Assembly (NCBI RefSeq): GCF_029338515.1
Contig: NZ_CP119988.1
Coordinates: forward strand, 2,604,001-2,668,000
Direction: 5' to 3'
Origin: Haloglomus litoreum
Lineage (GTDB): Archaea; Halobacteriota; Halobacteria; Halobacteriales; Haloarculaceae
Length of the DNA stretch: 64,000 bases
Numbering within the stretch: position 1 is the first letter of the stretch; every line of letters starts with the position of its first letter. Made by a program: the position numbers and the translations under genes. A model generated the notes under the pieces. The model was not told where the DNA came from. It saw only the letters and a list, made by a program, of their open reading frames with translations, and ran no database searches. This document shows positions 53,885 through 61,176 of the stretch, piece by piece.

Positions 53885-54799
53885 ATGGCAACGCTAGAAC
53901 TCAAGAACCTGCACGCGGAGGTCGCCGAGGAGGGTGGGGAGACCATCCTCCGCGGTGTCGACCTCGAGGTATCGTCCGGCGAGATCCACGCCCTGATGGG
54001 CCCGAACGGCTCCGGGAAGTCCACCACGGCGAAGATCGTCGCCGGCCACCCCTCGTACGAGGTGACCGAGGGCGAGGTCCTGCTCCACCTGGAGGAGGGC
54101 GACTTCGGTGACGATTTCGACATCCCGGAGGACAAGCGCACCTGGGACCTGCTCGACCTGGAGCCCAACGAGCGCGCCGCGCTCGGTATCTTCCTGGGCT
54201 TCCAGTACCCGGCGGAGATCGAGGGCGTCACGATGGTCAACTTCCTCCGGACCGCGCTCAACGCGAAACTCGAGGAGCGCGAGGAGCTGTTCGAGGACGA
54301 GGAGGCGGCCGCCGACGAGGACGAGGAGGACGAGGGGTACGACACCTCCCCGATGGAGGGCCCCGCCGACGAGGGCGAGGTCGGCGTCGCGGAGTTCCAG
54401 GAGCTGCTGGCCGAGAAGATGGAGCAGCTGGACATGGACGAGCGGTTCGCCCAGCGCTATCTGAACGCGGGGTTCTCCGGCGGCGAGAAGAAGCAGAACG
54501 AGGTCCTGCAGGCAGCCATCCTGGAGCCGTCCATCGCGGTGCTGGACGAGATCGACTCCGGACTGGACATCGACCGCCTCCAGGACGTCTCGAAGGGGAT
54601 CAACGCGCTCCGTGACGAGCAGGGCACCGGCATCCTGCAGATCACCCACTACCAGCGCATCCTCGACTACGTCGAGCCCGACCACGTCCACATCATGCTG
54701 GACGGACAGGTCGTCAAGAGCGGCGACGCCTCCCTGGCCGAGCAGCTCGAGGACGAGGGCTACGACTGGGTCCGCGAGGAAGTATTCGAGACGGCGTAA
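53885..54799 (+). CDS. sufC: SufC, Fe-S cluster assembly ATPase
   Basis: 304 residues from ATG 53885. ABC ATPase: Walker A GPNGSGKSTT (K45), Q-loop FQYPAEI, signature FSGGEKKQNE, Walker B AVLDEIDSGLDID and H-loop ITHYQR. The usual length is 250; the excess is an acidic insertion (about 131-175, ELFEDEEAAADEDEEDEG) between Q-loop and signature. It hydrolyses ATP in the SufBC2D scaffold. First gene of sufC-sufB-sufD, with 62 bases to sufB. Confidence 0.95.
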   Translation: MATLELKNLHAEVAEEGGETILRGVDLEVSSGEIHALMGPNGSGKSTTAKIVAGHPSYEVTEGEVLLHLEEGDFGDDFDIPEDKRTWDLLDLEPNERAALGIFLGFQYPAEIEGVTMVNFLRTALNAKLEEREELFEDEEAAADEDEEDEGYDTSPMEGPADEGEVGVAEFQELLAEKMEQLDMDERFAQRYLNAGFSGGEKKQNEVLQAAILEPSIAVLDEIDSGLDIDRLQDVSKGINALRDEQGTGILQITHYQRILDYVEPDHVHIMLDGQVVKSGDASLAEQLEDEGYDWVREEVFETA

Positions 54800-54861
54800 C
54801 TTCGGATGGTTACGCACAGGCTAATGAGTACACAGACGTAAACGACAGACACACCGAAATC

Positions 54862-56292
54862 ATGAGTTCAGATCAAGACCACCTGAAGGAGACGGACACC
54901 GAGGCCCGCTTCGAGTTCAAGAAGGAGGAGGCCTCGGCGTTCAAATCCGAGAAGGGCCTGACCGAGGAGACCATCCGCGTCATCTCGGAGGACAAGGACG
55001 AGCCCGAGTGGATGCTGGAGCGGCGCCTGCGTGCGCTGCGCCAGTTCCAGGAGATGCCGATGCCGACCGACTGGCCCGGCCAGCCAGACCTCTCGGAGGT
55101 CGACATCGACGAGATCGTCCCGTACATCCGCCCCGACATCGACACGCGCGGCGGCGTCGACGACTGGGAGGACCTCCCCGAGGACATCAAGGACACGTTC
55201 GACAAGCTGGGCATCCCGGAGGCCGAGAAGAACGCGCTCTCCGGTGTCGGCGCCCAGTACGAGTCCGAGATCGTCTACCAGAACATGCAGGAGCGCTGGG
55301 AGGAGAAGGGTGTCATCTTCATGGACATGGACCGCGCGGTCCAGGAGCACCCCGAGATCGTCAAGGAGCACTTCATGACGAAGTGCGTGCCGCCGAGCGA
55401 CAACAAGTTCGCCGCGCTCCACGGCGCCATCTGGTCCGGCGGCTCGTTCGTCTACGTCCCCGAGGACACGACGGTCAACATGCCGGTCCAGGCGTACTTC
55501 CGGATGAACTCGGAGGGGATGGGCCAGTTCGAGCACACGCTCATCATCGCCGAGGAGAACTCCGAGGTCCACTACATCGAGGGCTGCTCGGCCCCGAAGT
55601 ACTCCTCGTTCAACCTCCACAGCGGGGGCGTCGAGGTGTTCGTCAACGAGGGCGCCCACGTCCAGTACTCGACCGTCCAGAACTGGTCGAAGAACACGTA
55701 CAACCTGAACACGAAGCGCGCCATCGCCGAGAAGGACGCCACGATGGAGTGGGTCTCCGGCTCGATGGGCTCGAAGGCGACGATGCTGTACCCGTCGACC
55801 ATCCTCAAGGGTCCCGGCGCGACGGACAACCACATCACCATCGCGTTCGCGGGCGAGGGGCAGGACATCGACACCGGCGCGAAGGTCTACCACAACGCGC
55901 CGAACACGAAGTCCACCATCGAGTCCAAATCCATCGCGAAGGACGGCGGCCGCACCAACTACCGCGGCCTCGTCCACATCTCGGACGGCGCGGAGAACTC
56001 CAGCACGAGCGTGGAGTGTGACGCGCTGATGTTCGACAACGAGTCCACCTCGGACACGATGCCGTACATGGAGATCGAGGAGTCGAAGGTGGACGTGGCC
56101 CACGAGGCGACGGTCGGCAAGATCGGCGACGAGGACGTGTTCTACCTCCAGTCGCGTGGCCTCGACGACGACGACGCCAAGCAGATGATCGTCGCCGGCT
56201 TCATCGAGCCCATCACGGAGGAACTGCCCATCGAGTACGCGGTCGAACTCAACCGCCTCATCGAGCTCGAGATGGAGGGGTCGCTGGGCTAA
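54862..56292 (+). CDS. sufB: SufB, Fe-S scaffold subunit
   Basis: 476 residues. Beta-helix core from about 170 with GAIWSGGSFVYVPEDTTVNMPVQ, the EGCSAPKYSSF Cys loop and SIAKDGGRTNYRGLVHI, ending in ESKVDVAHEATVGKIGDEDVFYLQSRGLDDDDAK, all typical of SufB. The cluster is built at the SufB-SufD interface. Strong acidic charge. One base separates its stop from the sufD ATG. Confidence 0.96.
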   Translation: MSSDQDHLKETDTEARFEFKKEEASAFKSEKGLTEETIRVISEDKDEPEWMLERRLRALRQFQEMPMPTDWPGQPDLSEVDIDEIVPYIRPDIDTRGGVDDWEDLPEDIKDTFDKLGIPEAEKNALSGVGAQYESEIVYQNMQERWEEKGVIFMDMDRAVQEHPEIVKEHFMTKCVPPSDNKFAALHGAIWSGGSFVYVPEDTTVNMPVQAYFRMNSEGMGQFEHTLIIAEENSEVHYIEGCSAPKYSSFNLHSGGVEVFVNEGAHVQYSTVQNWSKNTYNLNTKRAIAEKDATMEWVSGSMGSKATMLYPSTILKGPGATDNHITIAFAGEGQDIDTGAKVYHNAPNTKSTIESKSIAKDGGRTNYRGLVHISDGAENSSTSVECDALMFDNESTSDTMPYMEIEESKVDVAHEATVGKIGDEDVFYLQSRGLDDDDAKQMIVAGFIEPITEELPIEYAVELNRLIELEMEGSLG

Positions 56293-56293
56293 G

Positions 56294-57508
56294 ATGTCGG
56301 TGCAACTCGAGACCATCAGCGAGGAGACGGTCCGACAGCTGAGCGAGGAGCGCGACGAGCCCGAGTGGCTCCTCGAGCAGCGGCTCGACGCCCTGGAGGC
56401 GCTCGACGACCTGCCGTTCCCGGACGTCATCCAGACACCCGGCCGCAAGTGGACGGACCTGGCAGACCTCGACTACGAGTCGATGGTCGATCCGTTCTCC
56501 CAGACCGAGGAGAAGGAGTGGGAGGCCGACGAGGGCATCGACGTCCTCCCGTTCCACGAGGCCGTCGAGGCCGAGGAGTCCCTGGTTCGGGACGCCTTCG
56601 GCTCCGTCGTCGACCCGGAGACGAACTACCTGACCGCGCTGTCGACGGCGCTGTTCACCACGGGGACGGTCATCTACGTTCCGGAGGGCGTCGACGCCGA
56701 GGACGTGACCATCCGGACGACGATGAACGGCCGGTCGCTGTTCAACTACACCCTGGTCGTCACCGAGAAATCGTCGTCGGTGACCATCCTGGAGCGCCAG
56801 GAGACGGGCGAGGACCTCGACGGGTCGCGCTACTACTCCGGGCTGACCGAGATCGTCGGCGGCGAGAACGCCTACGTCCAGTACGGCAGCCTGCAGGACC
56901 TCGACCAGACGACGTACAACTACCAGCTGAAGGAGGCCGAGGTCGACACCTACGGCACGGTCGACTTCATCGACGTGAACATCGGCTCGCGCCTGACGAA
57001 GGCCTCCGTCGAGACGCACCTGAACGGTGACTCCTCGGAGACGAAGATGGTCGGGGCCTTCTACGGCCACGACGACCAGCACTTCGACATCGACGCACGC
57101 GTCTGGCACAACGCCGAGCACACGACCGCCGACCTCGTCACGCGCGGGGTCATCGACGACCGCGCGCGCTCGGTGTACGAGGGCGTCCAGAACGTCGGCC
57201 GCGAGGCCTGGGACACCAGTAGCTACCAGCGCGAGAACACGCTGATGCTGAGCGACGAGTCCGAGGCCGACGCCTCGCCGAAGCTCATCATCAACAACCA
57301 CGACACCGAGGCCAGCCACTCCGCGACGGTCGGACAGGTCGACCAGCAGGACCTGTTCTACATGACCTCGCGCGGCGTGAACGAGCGTCTGGCGAAGAAC
57401 ATGCTCGTCGAGGGGTTCTACGTCCCCGTCCTCGAGGAGATCGAGGTCGAGGAACTCCGCGAGGAGCTCACCGAGCGGGTGCGCGAACGGCTCCGGCAGC
57501 GGGAGTAA
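56294..57508 (+). CDS. sufD: SufD, Fe-S assembly partner of SufB
   Basis: 404 residues. Shorter paralogue of SufB with the same beta-helix repeats (GTVIYVPEGVDAEDVTIRT, GENAYVQYGSLQDLDQTTYN) and end motif EASHSATVGQVDQQDLFYMTSRGVNERLAK. The His of SufD that helps cluster ligation should lie in the EASHSAT stretch. No SufS/SufU nearby, so sulfur donor genes are elsewhere. Followed by a 110-base spacer and element B. Confidence 0.94.
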   Translation: MSVQLETISEETVRQLSEERDEPEWLLEQRLDALEALDDLPFPDVIQTPGRKWTDLADLDYESMVDPFSQTEEKEWEADEGIDVLPFHEAVEAEESLVRDAFGSVVDPETNYLTALSTALFTTGTVIYVPEGVDAEDVTIRTTMNGRSLFNYTLVVTEKSSSVTILERQETGEDLDGSRYYSGLTEIVGGENAYVQYGSLQDLDQTTYNYQLKEAEVDTYGTVDFIDVNIGSRLTKASVETHLNGDSSETKMVGAFYGHDDQHFDIDARVWHNAEHTTADLVTRGVIDDRARSVYEGVQNVGREAWDTSSYQRENTLMLSDESEADASPKLIINNHDTEASHSATVGQVDQQDLFYMTSRGVNERLAKNMLVEGFYVPVLEEIEVEELREELTERVRERLRQRE

Positions 57509-57618
57509 CAGCGGCTCCGGACAGCCCGCTTTCGACTGCGTTCTTGACGATTTTATATGTGCTCGACATATCACATTTACCCAGCACTCAGTAGACATAT
57601 TCACTTCCCAGACGGTTT
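57509..57618. other. Spacer after sufD
   Basis: No gene. AT-rich from 57545 to 57600 with TTTTATATG and CATATCACATT patches. Confidence 0.4.
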
Positions 57619-57768
57619 ACGCGCGCCGAAGGCGCGCGTTTCACCGGCACGAGGCCGCGAAGCGGCCGAGTGCCGGCATTTTTTCTGAACGTTTTTTGCG
57701 ACGAGCGGTACCCGCAGACCGGCGGCTTCGCCGCCGGTCAAGTGGCACCCGAGTCGTCAAAAAAGCTC
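57619..57768. terminator. Three-hairpin element B, second copy of the 29408 element
   Basis: H1: ACGCGCGCC 57619-57627 with GGCGCGCGT 57631-57639. H2: CCGGCAC 57644-57650 with GTGCCGG 57670-57676, inner GGCCGC/GCGGCC (57653-57667), then T6 at 57679. H3: GACCGGCGGC 57717-57726 with GCCGCCGGTC 57730-57739, bracketed by CGTTTTTT (57690) and CAAAAAA (57758-57764). Shared single-strand pieces with element A: CACCGGCACGAG, CGAGTGCCGG, TTTTCTGAACGTTTTTTG. It abuts the stop codon at 57769 and faces sufD. Confidence 0.72.
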
Positions 57769-58224
57769 TTAGAAGTCCGGCAGGTCCTCGGGCGGCTCGT
57801 AGTCCGCCTCCCAGTCGATGTACTCCTCCTTGAGGGTCTCGCAGACGATCTGGCCGAGCTCCGTGAGCCCGGCGTTGATCGCCGAGACGGTGCCCCAGGA
57901 GTCGAGTTCGGGGTGGAGGTCACGGACCTTCCAGTCCTCCGGCAGCCCGGGCGCGTGGTAGCCGACGCGGTCGGCGAAGTCGTCCCAGAAGAAGTCGAAG
58001 CGCGACGGCAGGTCGAGGTCGATCGCGATCTGCCAGTCGTCCTCGTCCATCTCGGCGTGCTCGGCCCACTCGGCGAACGCCTCCTCCCAGGCTCCGTCCT
58101 CGAGGAAGGCCTGGAGTTCCTCGCGGCGGTAGTCGTCGCCCTGGACCTCGGCGTCGTCGTAGTCGTCCGGGTCCAGGTTCGGCTCCAGTTCCGGCGGCGC
58201 CGGTGGCTCGACGTCGAGTCCCAT
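57769..58224 (-). CDS. 151-aa very acidic haloarchaeal protein, unknown function
   Basis: From ATG 58224: Pro/Glu/Asp-rich start (PPAPPELEPNLDPDDYDD), then EELQAFLEDGAWEEAFAEWAEHAEMDEDDWQIAIDL, DFFWDDFADRVGYHAPGLPEDW and a helical end. Many Trp and acidic residues. TATA-like GATAAAG on plus (58249-58255) is centred 28 bases upstream. Stop codon touches element B. No known fold. Confidence 0.7.
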   Translation of the reverse strand: MGLDVEPPAPPELEPNLDPDDYDDAEVQGDDYRREELQAFLEDGAWEEAFAEWAEHAEMDEDDWQIAIDLDLPSRFDFFWDDFADRVGYHAPGLPEDWKVRDLHPELDSWGTVSAINAGLTELGQIVCETLKEEYIDWEADYEPPEDLPDF

Positions 58225-58248
58225 GGCCGGGGGTTGGACGTGCCGGGC

Positions 58249-58255
58249 GATAAAG
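58249..58255 (-). promoter_or_regulatory. TATA-like box of the 151-aa gene
   Basis: Minus-strand CTTTATC, centred 28 bases before ATG 58224. Confidence 0.55.
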
Positions 58256-58345
58256 CCGCGGCCAGGGGGTGCGCCCACCGGCCCCGCCGGGGCCATCCGG
58301 ATGACGCGTGTCTGACGAACGTTGAAGTAGGACGAGCGACGAAAC

Positions 58346-58771
58346 ATGGGCACGATGGGCAACAAGAACAAGACCATCTCGTTCAGGGTCAACGAGGAGT
58401 CGTTCGAGGCCCTGCAGAGCATCGCCGAGGAGCGCGACATCTCGCTCTCGGCGGTCTTCCGGGACTACGTCGAGATGCTCGTTGCCCACGACGGACAGGT
58501 CCAGGTCGTCCCCGAGCACCAGCTCGACGACTCGACCACCTCGCCAGCCGAGTCCTTCCCGCCGAAGGTCGAGGTGCCCAAATCGTTCGTCCGCGAGCAC
58601 GAGCGCCTCGAACTCGAGTCCGAGCACCTCCGCGAGCAGCTCGACGAGTACAAGAAGTACGTCACGAAGCTCTCGCAGAAGCTCGAGGAGGAGGAGAGCG
58701 AGGAGGTCATCCACCTCGACGACCTCGATGCCGGCGAGGAAGAGGAGGAGCCGTCGTTCCGCCTCGGCTGA
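58346..58771 (+). CDS. Ribbon-helix-helix DNA-binding protein with C-terminal coiled coil
   Basis: 141 residues (ATG 58355 is also possible). KTISFRVNEESFEALQSIAEERDISLSAVFRDYVEMLV (about 9-47) is a CopG/Arc-type RHH, followed by a linker, a Glu/Leu heptad coiled coil (about 86-120) and an acidic end. It probably binds DNA as a dimer. Divergent from the 151-aa gene, 121 bases apart, so it may regulate that gene or itself (inference). Confidence 0.8.
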   Translation: MGTMGNKNKTISFRVNEESFEALQSIAEERDISLSAVFRDYVEMLVAHDGQVQVVPEHQLDDSTTSPAESFPPKVEVPKSFVREHERLELESEHLREQLDEYKKYVTKLSQKLEEEESEEVIHLDDLDAGEEEEEPSFRLG

Positions 58772-58804
58772 CACGGCGTTCTCGGTTCTGGTTCTCCCGG
58801 ACGC

Positions 58805-59041
58805 TCACTCGCCAGTGGCGTCCGTCTCCCCGGCGGTGCCGCTCGAACCCGTCCGGGCGCGGACGAGCGTCACCAGGTACGCCACGACGACGATGCCCAC
58901 CGCCGGGGTGGCCACCGTGAGAAGCAGGCTCTCGGTGGCGAGCCACACACCCCCCGCGAGATACGGGTAACAGAGGAGCACGAGGATGTACCACTGTCGC
59001 CGTTCGATACGGTCGAGCTTCCGCTGGAGGGCCTCGTCCAT
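58805..59041 (-). CDS. 78-aa two-helix membrane protein
   Basis: Basic N-terminus (ALQRKLDRIERRQ), helices about 17-36 and 40-62, short polar tail. Plus-strand CATAAAT (59067-59073) is centred 29 bases upstream. Function unknown. Confidence 0.6.
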   Translation of the reverse strand: MDEALQRKLDRIERRQWYILVLLCYPYLAGGVWLATESLLLTVATPAVGIVVVAYLVTLVRARTGSSGTAGETDATGE

Positions 59042-59137
59042 ACGCGGCGGTCTGCCGGGTGAGGCGCATAAATCTTCCTCCGGAAGCCGGTCCGCCGATG
59101 ACTCTCGGGCGCTCGGAGGCCCGCCGCCGCGACCGGG

Positions 59138-59623
59138 TCAGTGCTCCAGCGACTCGGCGTATGCGAAGTCCGCCTCGCCGGCCGCCTCCTCGTGACCGTC
59201 GAGGGTGATACGCCACCCGTGGAGGACCGCCGGGTCCTCGAGCGCGTTCGTCAGGACGGTCCGCACGTCGAGCACGTCGACGCCGTAGAAGTCCCGGGGG
59301 ACGCCATGGAGGTACTGGAGCGCCGTGCGGAAGAGACTCCGCATGCCGTCGTCGTCCTCGAAGTCGAAGTGCTTGTACGCGCCGGCGGCGACCTGCACCA
59401 TCCCGTGGAGGAACTTGCTCTCGATGGAGCCGCGCCCGTAGTTGTACCACTCGTCCTCGAAGCAGTCGTGTGAGTCGTGGAACTCACCCGAATTGTAGAG
59501 ACGCACCCCGTGTTCGGTCGCGCGCCGCAGGGTGGCGTGCTCCCAGCGGCCGTCATCGCGCCACCCCGCCGGGTCGCCGCGGGCCGGCGGCCCCACGGTC
59601 GGGTCGCGGGTGTGGTCGTCCAT
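59138..59623 (-). CDS. DUF309 domain protein
   Basis: 161 residues. The family motif [22 protein letters not shown] (about 42-63) with its His and Glu residues, then [18 protein letters not shown]309 proteins are small helical, of unknown function. ATG 59623 follows no obvious box. An Arg/Asp-rich N-terminal 30 residues may be disordered. Confidence 0.82.
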   Translation of the reverse strand: MDDHTRDPTVGPPARGDPAGWRDDGRWEHATLRRATEHGVRLYNSGEFHDSHDCFEDEWYNYGRGSIESKFLHGMVQVAAGAYKHFDFEDDDGMRSLFRTALQYLHGVPRDFYGVDVLDVRTVLTNALEDPAVLHGWRITLDGHEEAAGEADFAYAESLEH

Positions 59624-59732
59624 ACGGTGTCGTTCCGCCGCGAGGGTCGTAACGCCGTCGGTCAGGCGGGGCGCAACGACCGCCCGGCCGCCAGCGTCGG
59701 ACCAGTCCGGTCGCGCCCGGTCAGGCGCGCCG

Positions 59733-59837
59733 TCAGAAGACGTTCTCCCTGCAGAACGGACACCGGGTCCCGTTCACGCTCCGGTTGACCTGCGAATCAC
59801 ACTCTGGACAGCGACTGATGACCCCCCGAGATTCCAT
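59733..59837 (-). CDS. 34-aa zinc-ribbon protein
   Basis: From ATG 59837: C10-P-E-C13 and C26-P-F-C29, two knuckles of a zinc ribbon, ending ENVF. The ATG is preceded at 24-33 bases by the long TATA box AAAATATTTA (minus strand, 59861-59870), so a leaderless start is likely; the upstream open extension would cross this box and is rejected. Function unknown; tiny zinc-finger proteins are common in haloarchaea. Confidence 0.7.
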   Translation of the reverse strand: MESRGVISRCPECDSQVNRSVNGTRCPFCRENVF

Positions 59838-59860
59838 ACCGGCCCATGAGACACCTGAGT

Positions 59861-59870
59861 TAAATATTTT
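59861..59870 (-). promoter_or_regulatory. TATA box of the 34-aa zinc-ribbon gene
   Basis: AAAATATTTA on the minus strand, centred 28 bases before ATG 59837; the most AT-rich box among the small genes here. Confidence 0.65.
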
Positions 59871-59932
59871 GGCCACTCCGGTCGCGTCCGGGTGGCCGAA
59901 GATTCTTGCCATGTGCCCCGTAACCACGGCAC

Positions 59933-60127
59933 ATGGACGTTGACGCGGCGAGCGAGACGGTCGACTGCGAGCGATGCGGTGATGCCGTCGAGGTCGGCGT
60001 CCCCGGCGGTGAGCGGTGTGCGGACTGTGGCGCGTACTACTGTCACCTCTGCGTCGACGACCTCGCGAGCCAGCAGCTGCTGGACGAACCCGAGTGCCCG
60101 TCCTGCGAGGTCCGGCTGGTCGCCTGA
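59933..60127 (+). CDS. 64-aa protein with four CxxC pairs (zinc-binding)
   Basis: C12-x-x-C15, C29-x-x-C32, C37-x-x-C40 and C55-x-x-C58: eight Cys in 64 residues, the pattern of a cross-brace or double-knuckle zinc domain. Acidic N-terminus. Function unknown. Divergent from the 34-aa gene with 95 bases between them. Confidence 0.7.
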   Translation: MDVDAASETVDCERCGDAVEVGVPGGERCADCGAYYCHLCVDDLASQQLLDEPECPSCEVRLVA

Positions 60128-60149
60128 GCCGGGGGCGGGGACGCCGGGC

Positions 60150-60614
60150 TCAGAGGTCGCGCGCGATGTCGCGGAGTCGGTTGACCCGCTCGGAGCGGTC
60201 CCTGATGTCCTCCGGGTCGCAGACATCGGCCAGGCGACTCGACCGGACGAGTTCCCGCAACGGCTCCAGTGACCGGTCCGGCACCTCCACGGATTCGAGG
60301 TAGGTTGCGGTCCGTTCGAGGTCGGCACTCGAGGGCCTGCGCCCACCGTCGGCGCCGCCCAGCCGCCACGCGAGGTCTCGCTCGTCGTCGCCCCCGCGCT
60401 CCGGGAGCGTCGCGCCGCCGGCGAGGACGAACGCCTTCGCCAGCAGGAACGGGACCACGTCGGGTTGCTCGTAGCCGAGGTCGTCGACCAGCAGCGAGAC
60501 GACGCGGTCCGAGAGCTCGAGGCGGCGTCGGCTGTTCCCGACGGCGATCTCGAGGAGAAGGTCGTCGCGGGCCTCCGGCTCGGGGTCCCGGTAGAGGTGT
60601 GGCGGCTTGGTCAT
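60150..60614 (-). CDS. 154-aa haloarchaeal protein, unknown function
   Basis: From ATG 60614: MTKPPHLYRDPEPEARDDLLLEIAVGNSRRRLELSDRVV-like opening, helical with many Arg/Glu/Leu, ending in an RSERVNRLRDIARDL helix. No metal motif or membrane helix. Adjacent to, and divergent from, tRNA-Leu. Confidence 0.6.
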   Translation of the reverse strand: MTKPPHLYRDPEPEARDDLLLEIAVGNSRRRLELSDRVVSLLVDDLGYEQPDVVPFLLAKAFVLAGGATLPERGGDDERDLAWRLGGADGGRRPSSADLERTATYLESVEVPDRSLEPLRELVRSSRLADVCDPEDIRDRSERVNRLRDIARDL

Positions 60615-60723
60615 ACGCCGACCAGGGGTGGCAGCGATTTCAGCGGCCCGATTCAGAGCGTGCGGCCAGCGCCGGCGGCCTCCGCAACGGTTTTGGCCGC
60701 CAGCACCGGATTCACCGCTGCGC

Positions 60724-60807
60724 GCGGGGGTAGCCAAGCCTGGAAACGGCGGCGGACTCAAGATCCGCTCCTGTAGAGGTCCACGGGTTCGAATCCCGTC
60801 CCCCGCA
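60724..60807 (+). tRNA. tRNA-Leu (anticodon CAA)
   Basis: 84 bases, class II. Acceptor GCGGGGG (60724-60730) pairs with CCCCCGC (60800-60806); D-stem GCC/GGC; anticodon stem GCGGA/TCCGC (60752-60756, 60764-60768) with loop CTCAAGA, anticodon C59-A60-A61; variable arm of 14 bases (60769-60782, stem CCT/AGG); T-arm ACGGG-TTCGAAT-CCCGT (60783-60799); discriminator A60807. CCA is not encoded and there is no intron. Reads UUG codons, rare in this GC-rich genome. Confidence 0.95.
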
Positions 60808-60874
60808 CGTCCAACGTGCGGAAGGCCGCCTCGGAGCGGTCTTCCCCCGCATCACTCACACCTCCGCCAGCGAC
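60779..60874 (+). repeat. 96-bp direct repeat, first copy
   Basis: From the last bases of the tRNA variable arm through the T-arm and 67 bases downstream (to CCAGCGAC). The identical copy is at 61021-61116. Together with the 40-bp match 60739-60778 / 60886-60925 they show a tandem duplication. Confidence 0.85.
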
Positions 60875-61049
60875 AGCCACCCAGGCCTGGAAACGGCGGC
60901 GGACGCAAGATCCGCTCCTGTAGAGTTCTCGTGAGTGTCGCCGGAGGCGACCGAACGAGAGCCCGGAAGTCGCAGGCCCGCGCAGCGAGCGAAGCGAGCG
61001 AGCAGGAACGCCTTCCGGTGGTCCACGGGTTCGAATCCCGTCCCCCGCA
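60874..61049 (+). pseudogene. Degenerate tRNA-Leu duplicate with 95-bp insertion
   Basis: Homologous to the tRNA from the D-arm on. The 5' acceptor strand is missing. Conserved U33 is changed to G at 60905 (CGCAAGA loop). The variable arm is broken after TGTAGAG by 95 bases (60926-61020), then GTCCACGGG continues through an intact T-arm and 3' acceptor. It cannot fold as a working tRNA. The insert has its own hairpin (CTCGT/ACGAG with GTCGCC/GGCGAC). Confidence 0.85.
60926..61020 (+). other. 95-bp insertion inside the tRNA-Leu duplicate
   Basis: Interrupts the variable arm. Holds CTCGT...ACGAG (60928-60958) with nested GTCGCC-GGA-GGCGAC and a GCGAGCGAAGCGAGCGAG low-complexity run. Not an intron position for archaeal tRNAs. 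Confidence 0.6.
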
Positions 61050-61116
61050 CGTCCAACGTGCGGAAGGCCGCCTCGGAGCGGTCTTCCCCCGCATCACTCA
61101 CACCTCCGCCAGCGAC
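61021..61116 (+). repeat. 96-bp direct repeat, second copy
   Basis: Identical to 60779-60874, T-arm and downstream 67 bases included. No substitution seen, so the duplication is young or homogenised. Confidence 0.85.
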
Positions 61117-61176
61117 GAGCGGCGGCCACGTCCCGCGGAACGCCGGAGCTATGGGGCGCTCGCTCCACGCCCGGAT

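Noticed and set aside
60874-61049. Second functional, intron-bearing tRNA-Leu
   Set aside because: 5' acceptor strand missing, U33 mutated, and the insert lies in the variable arm, not a known intron position.
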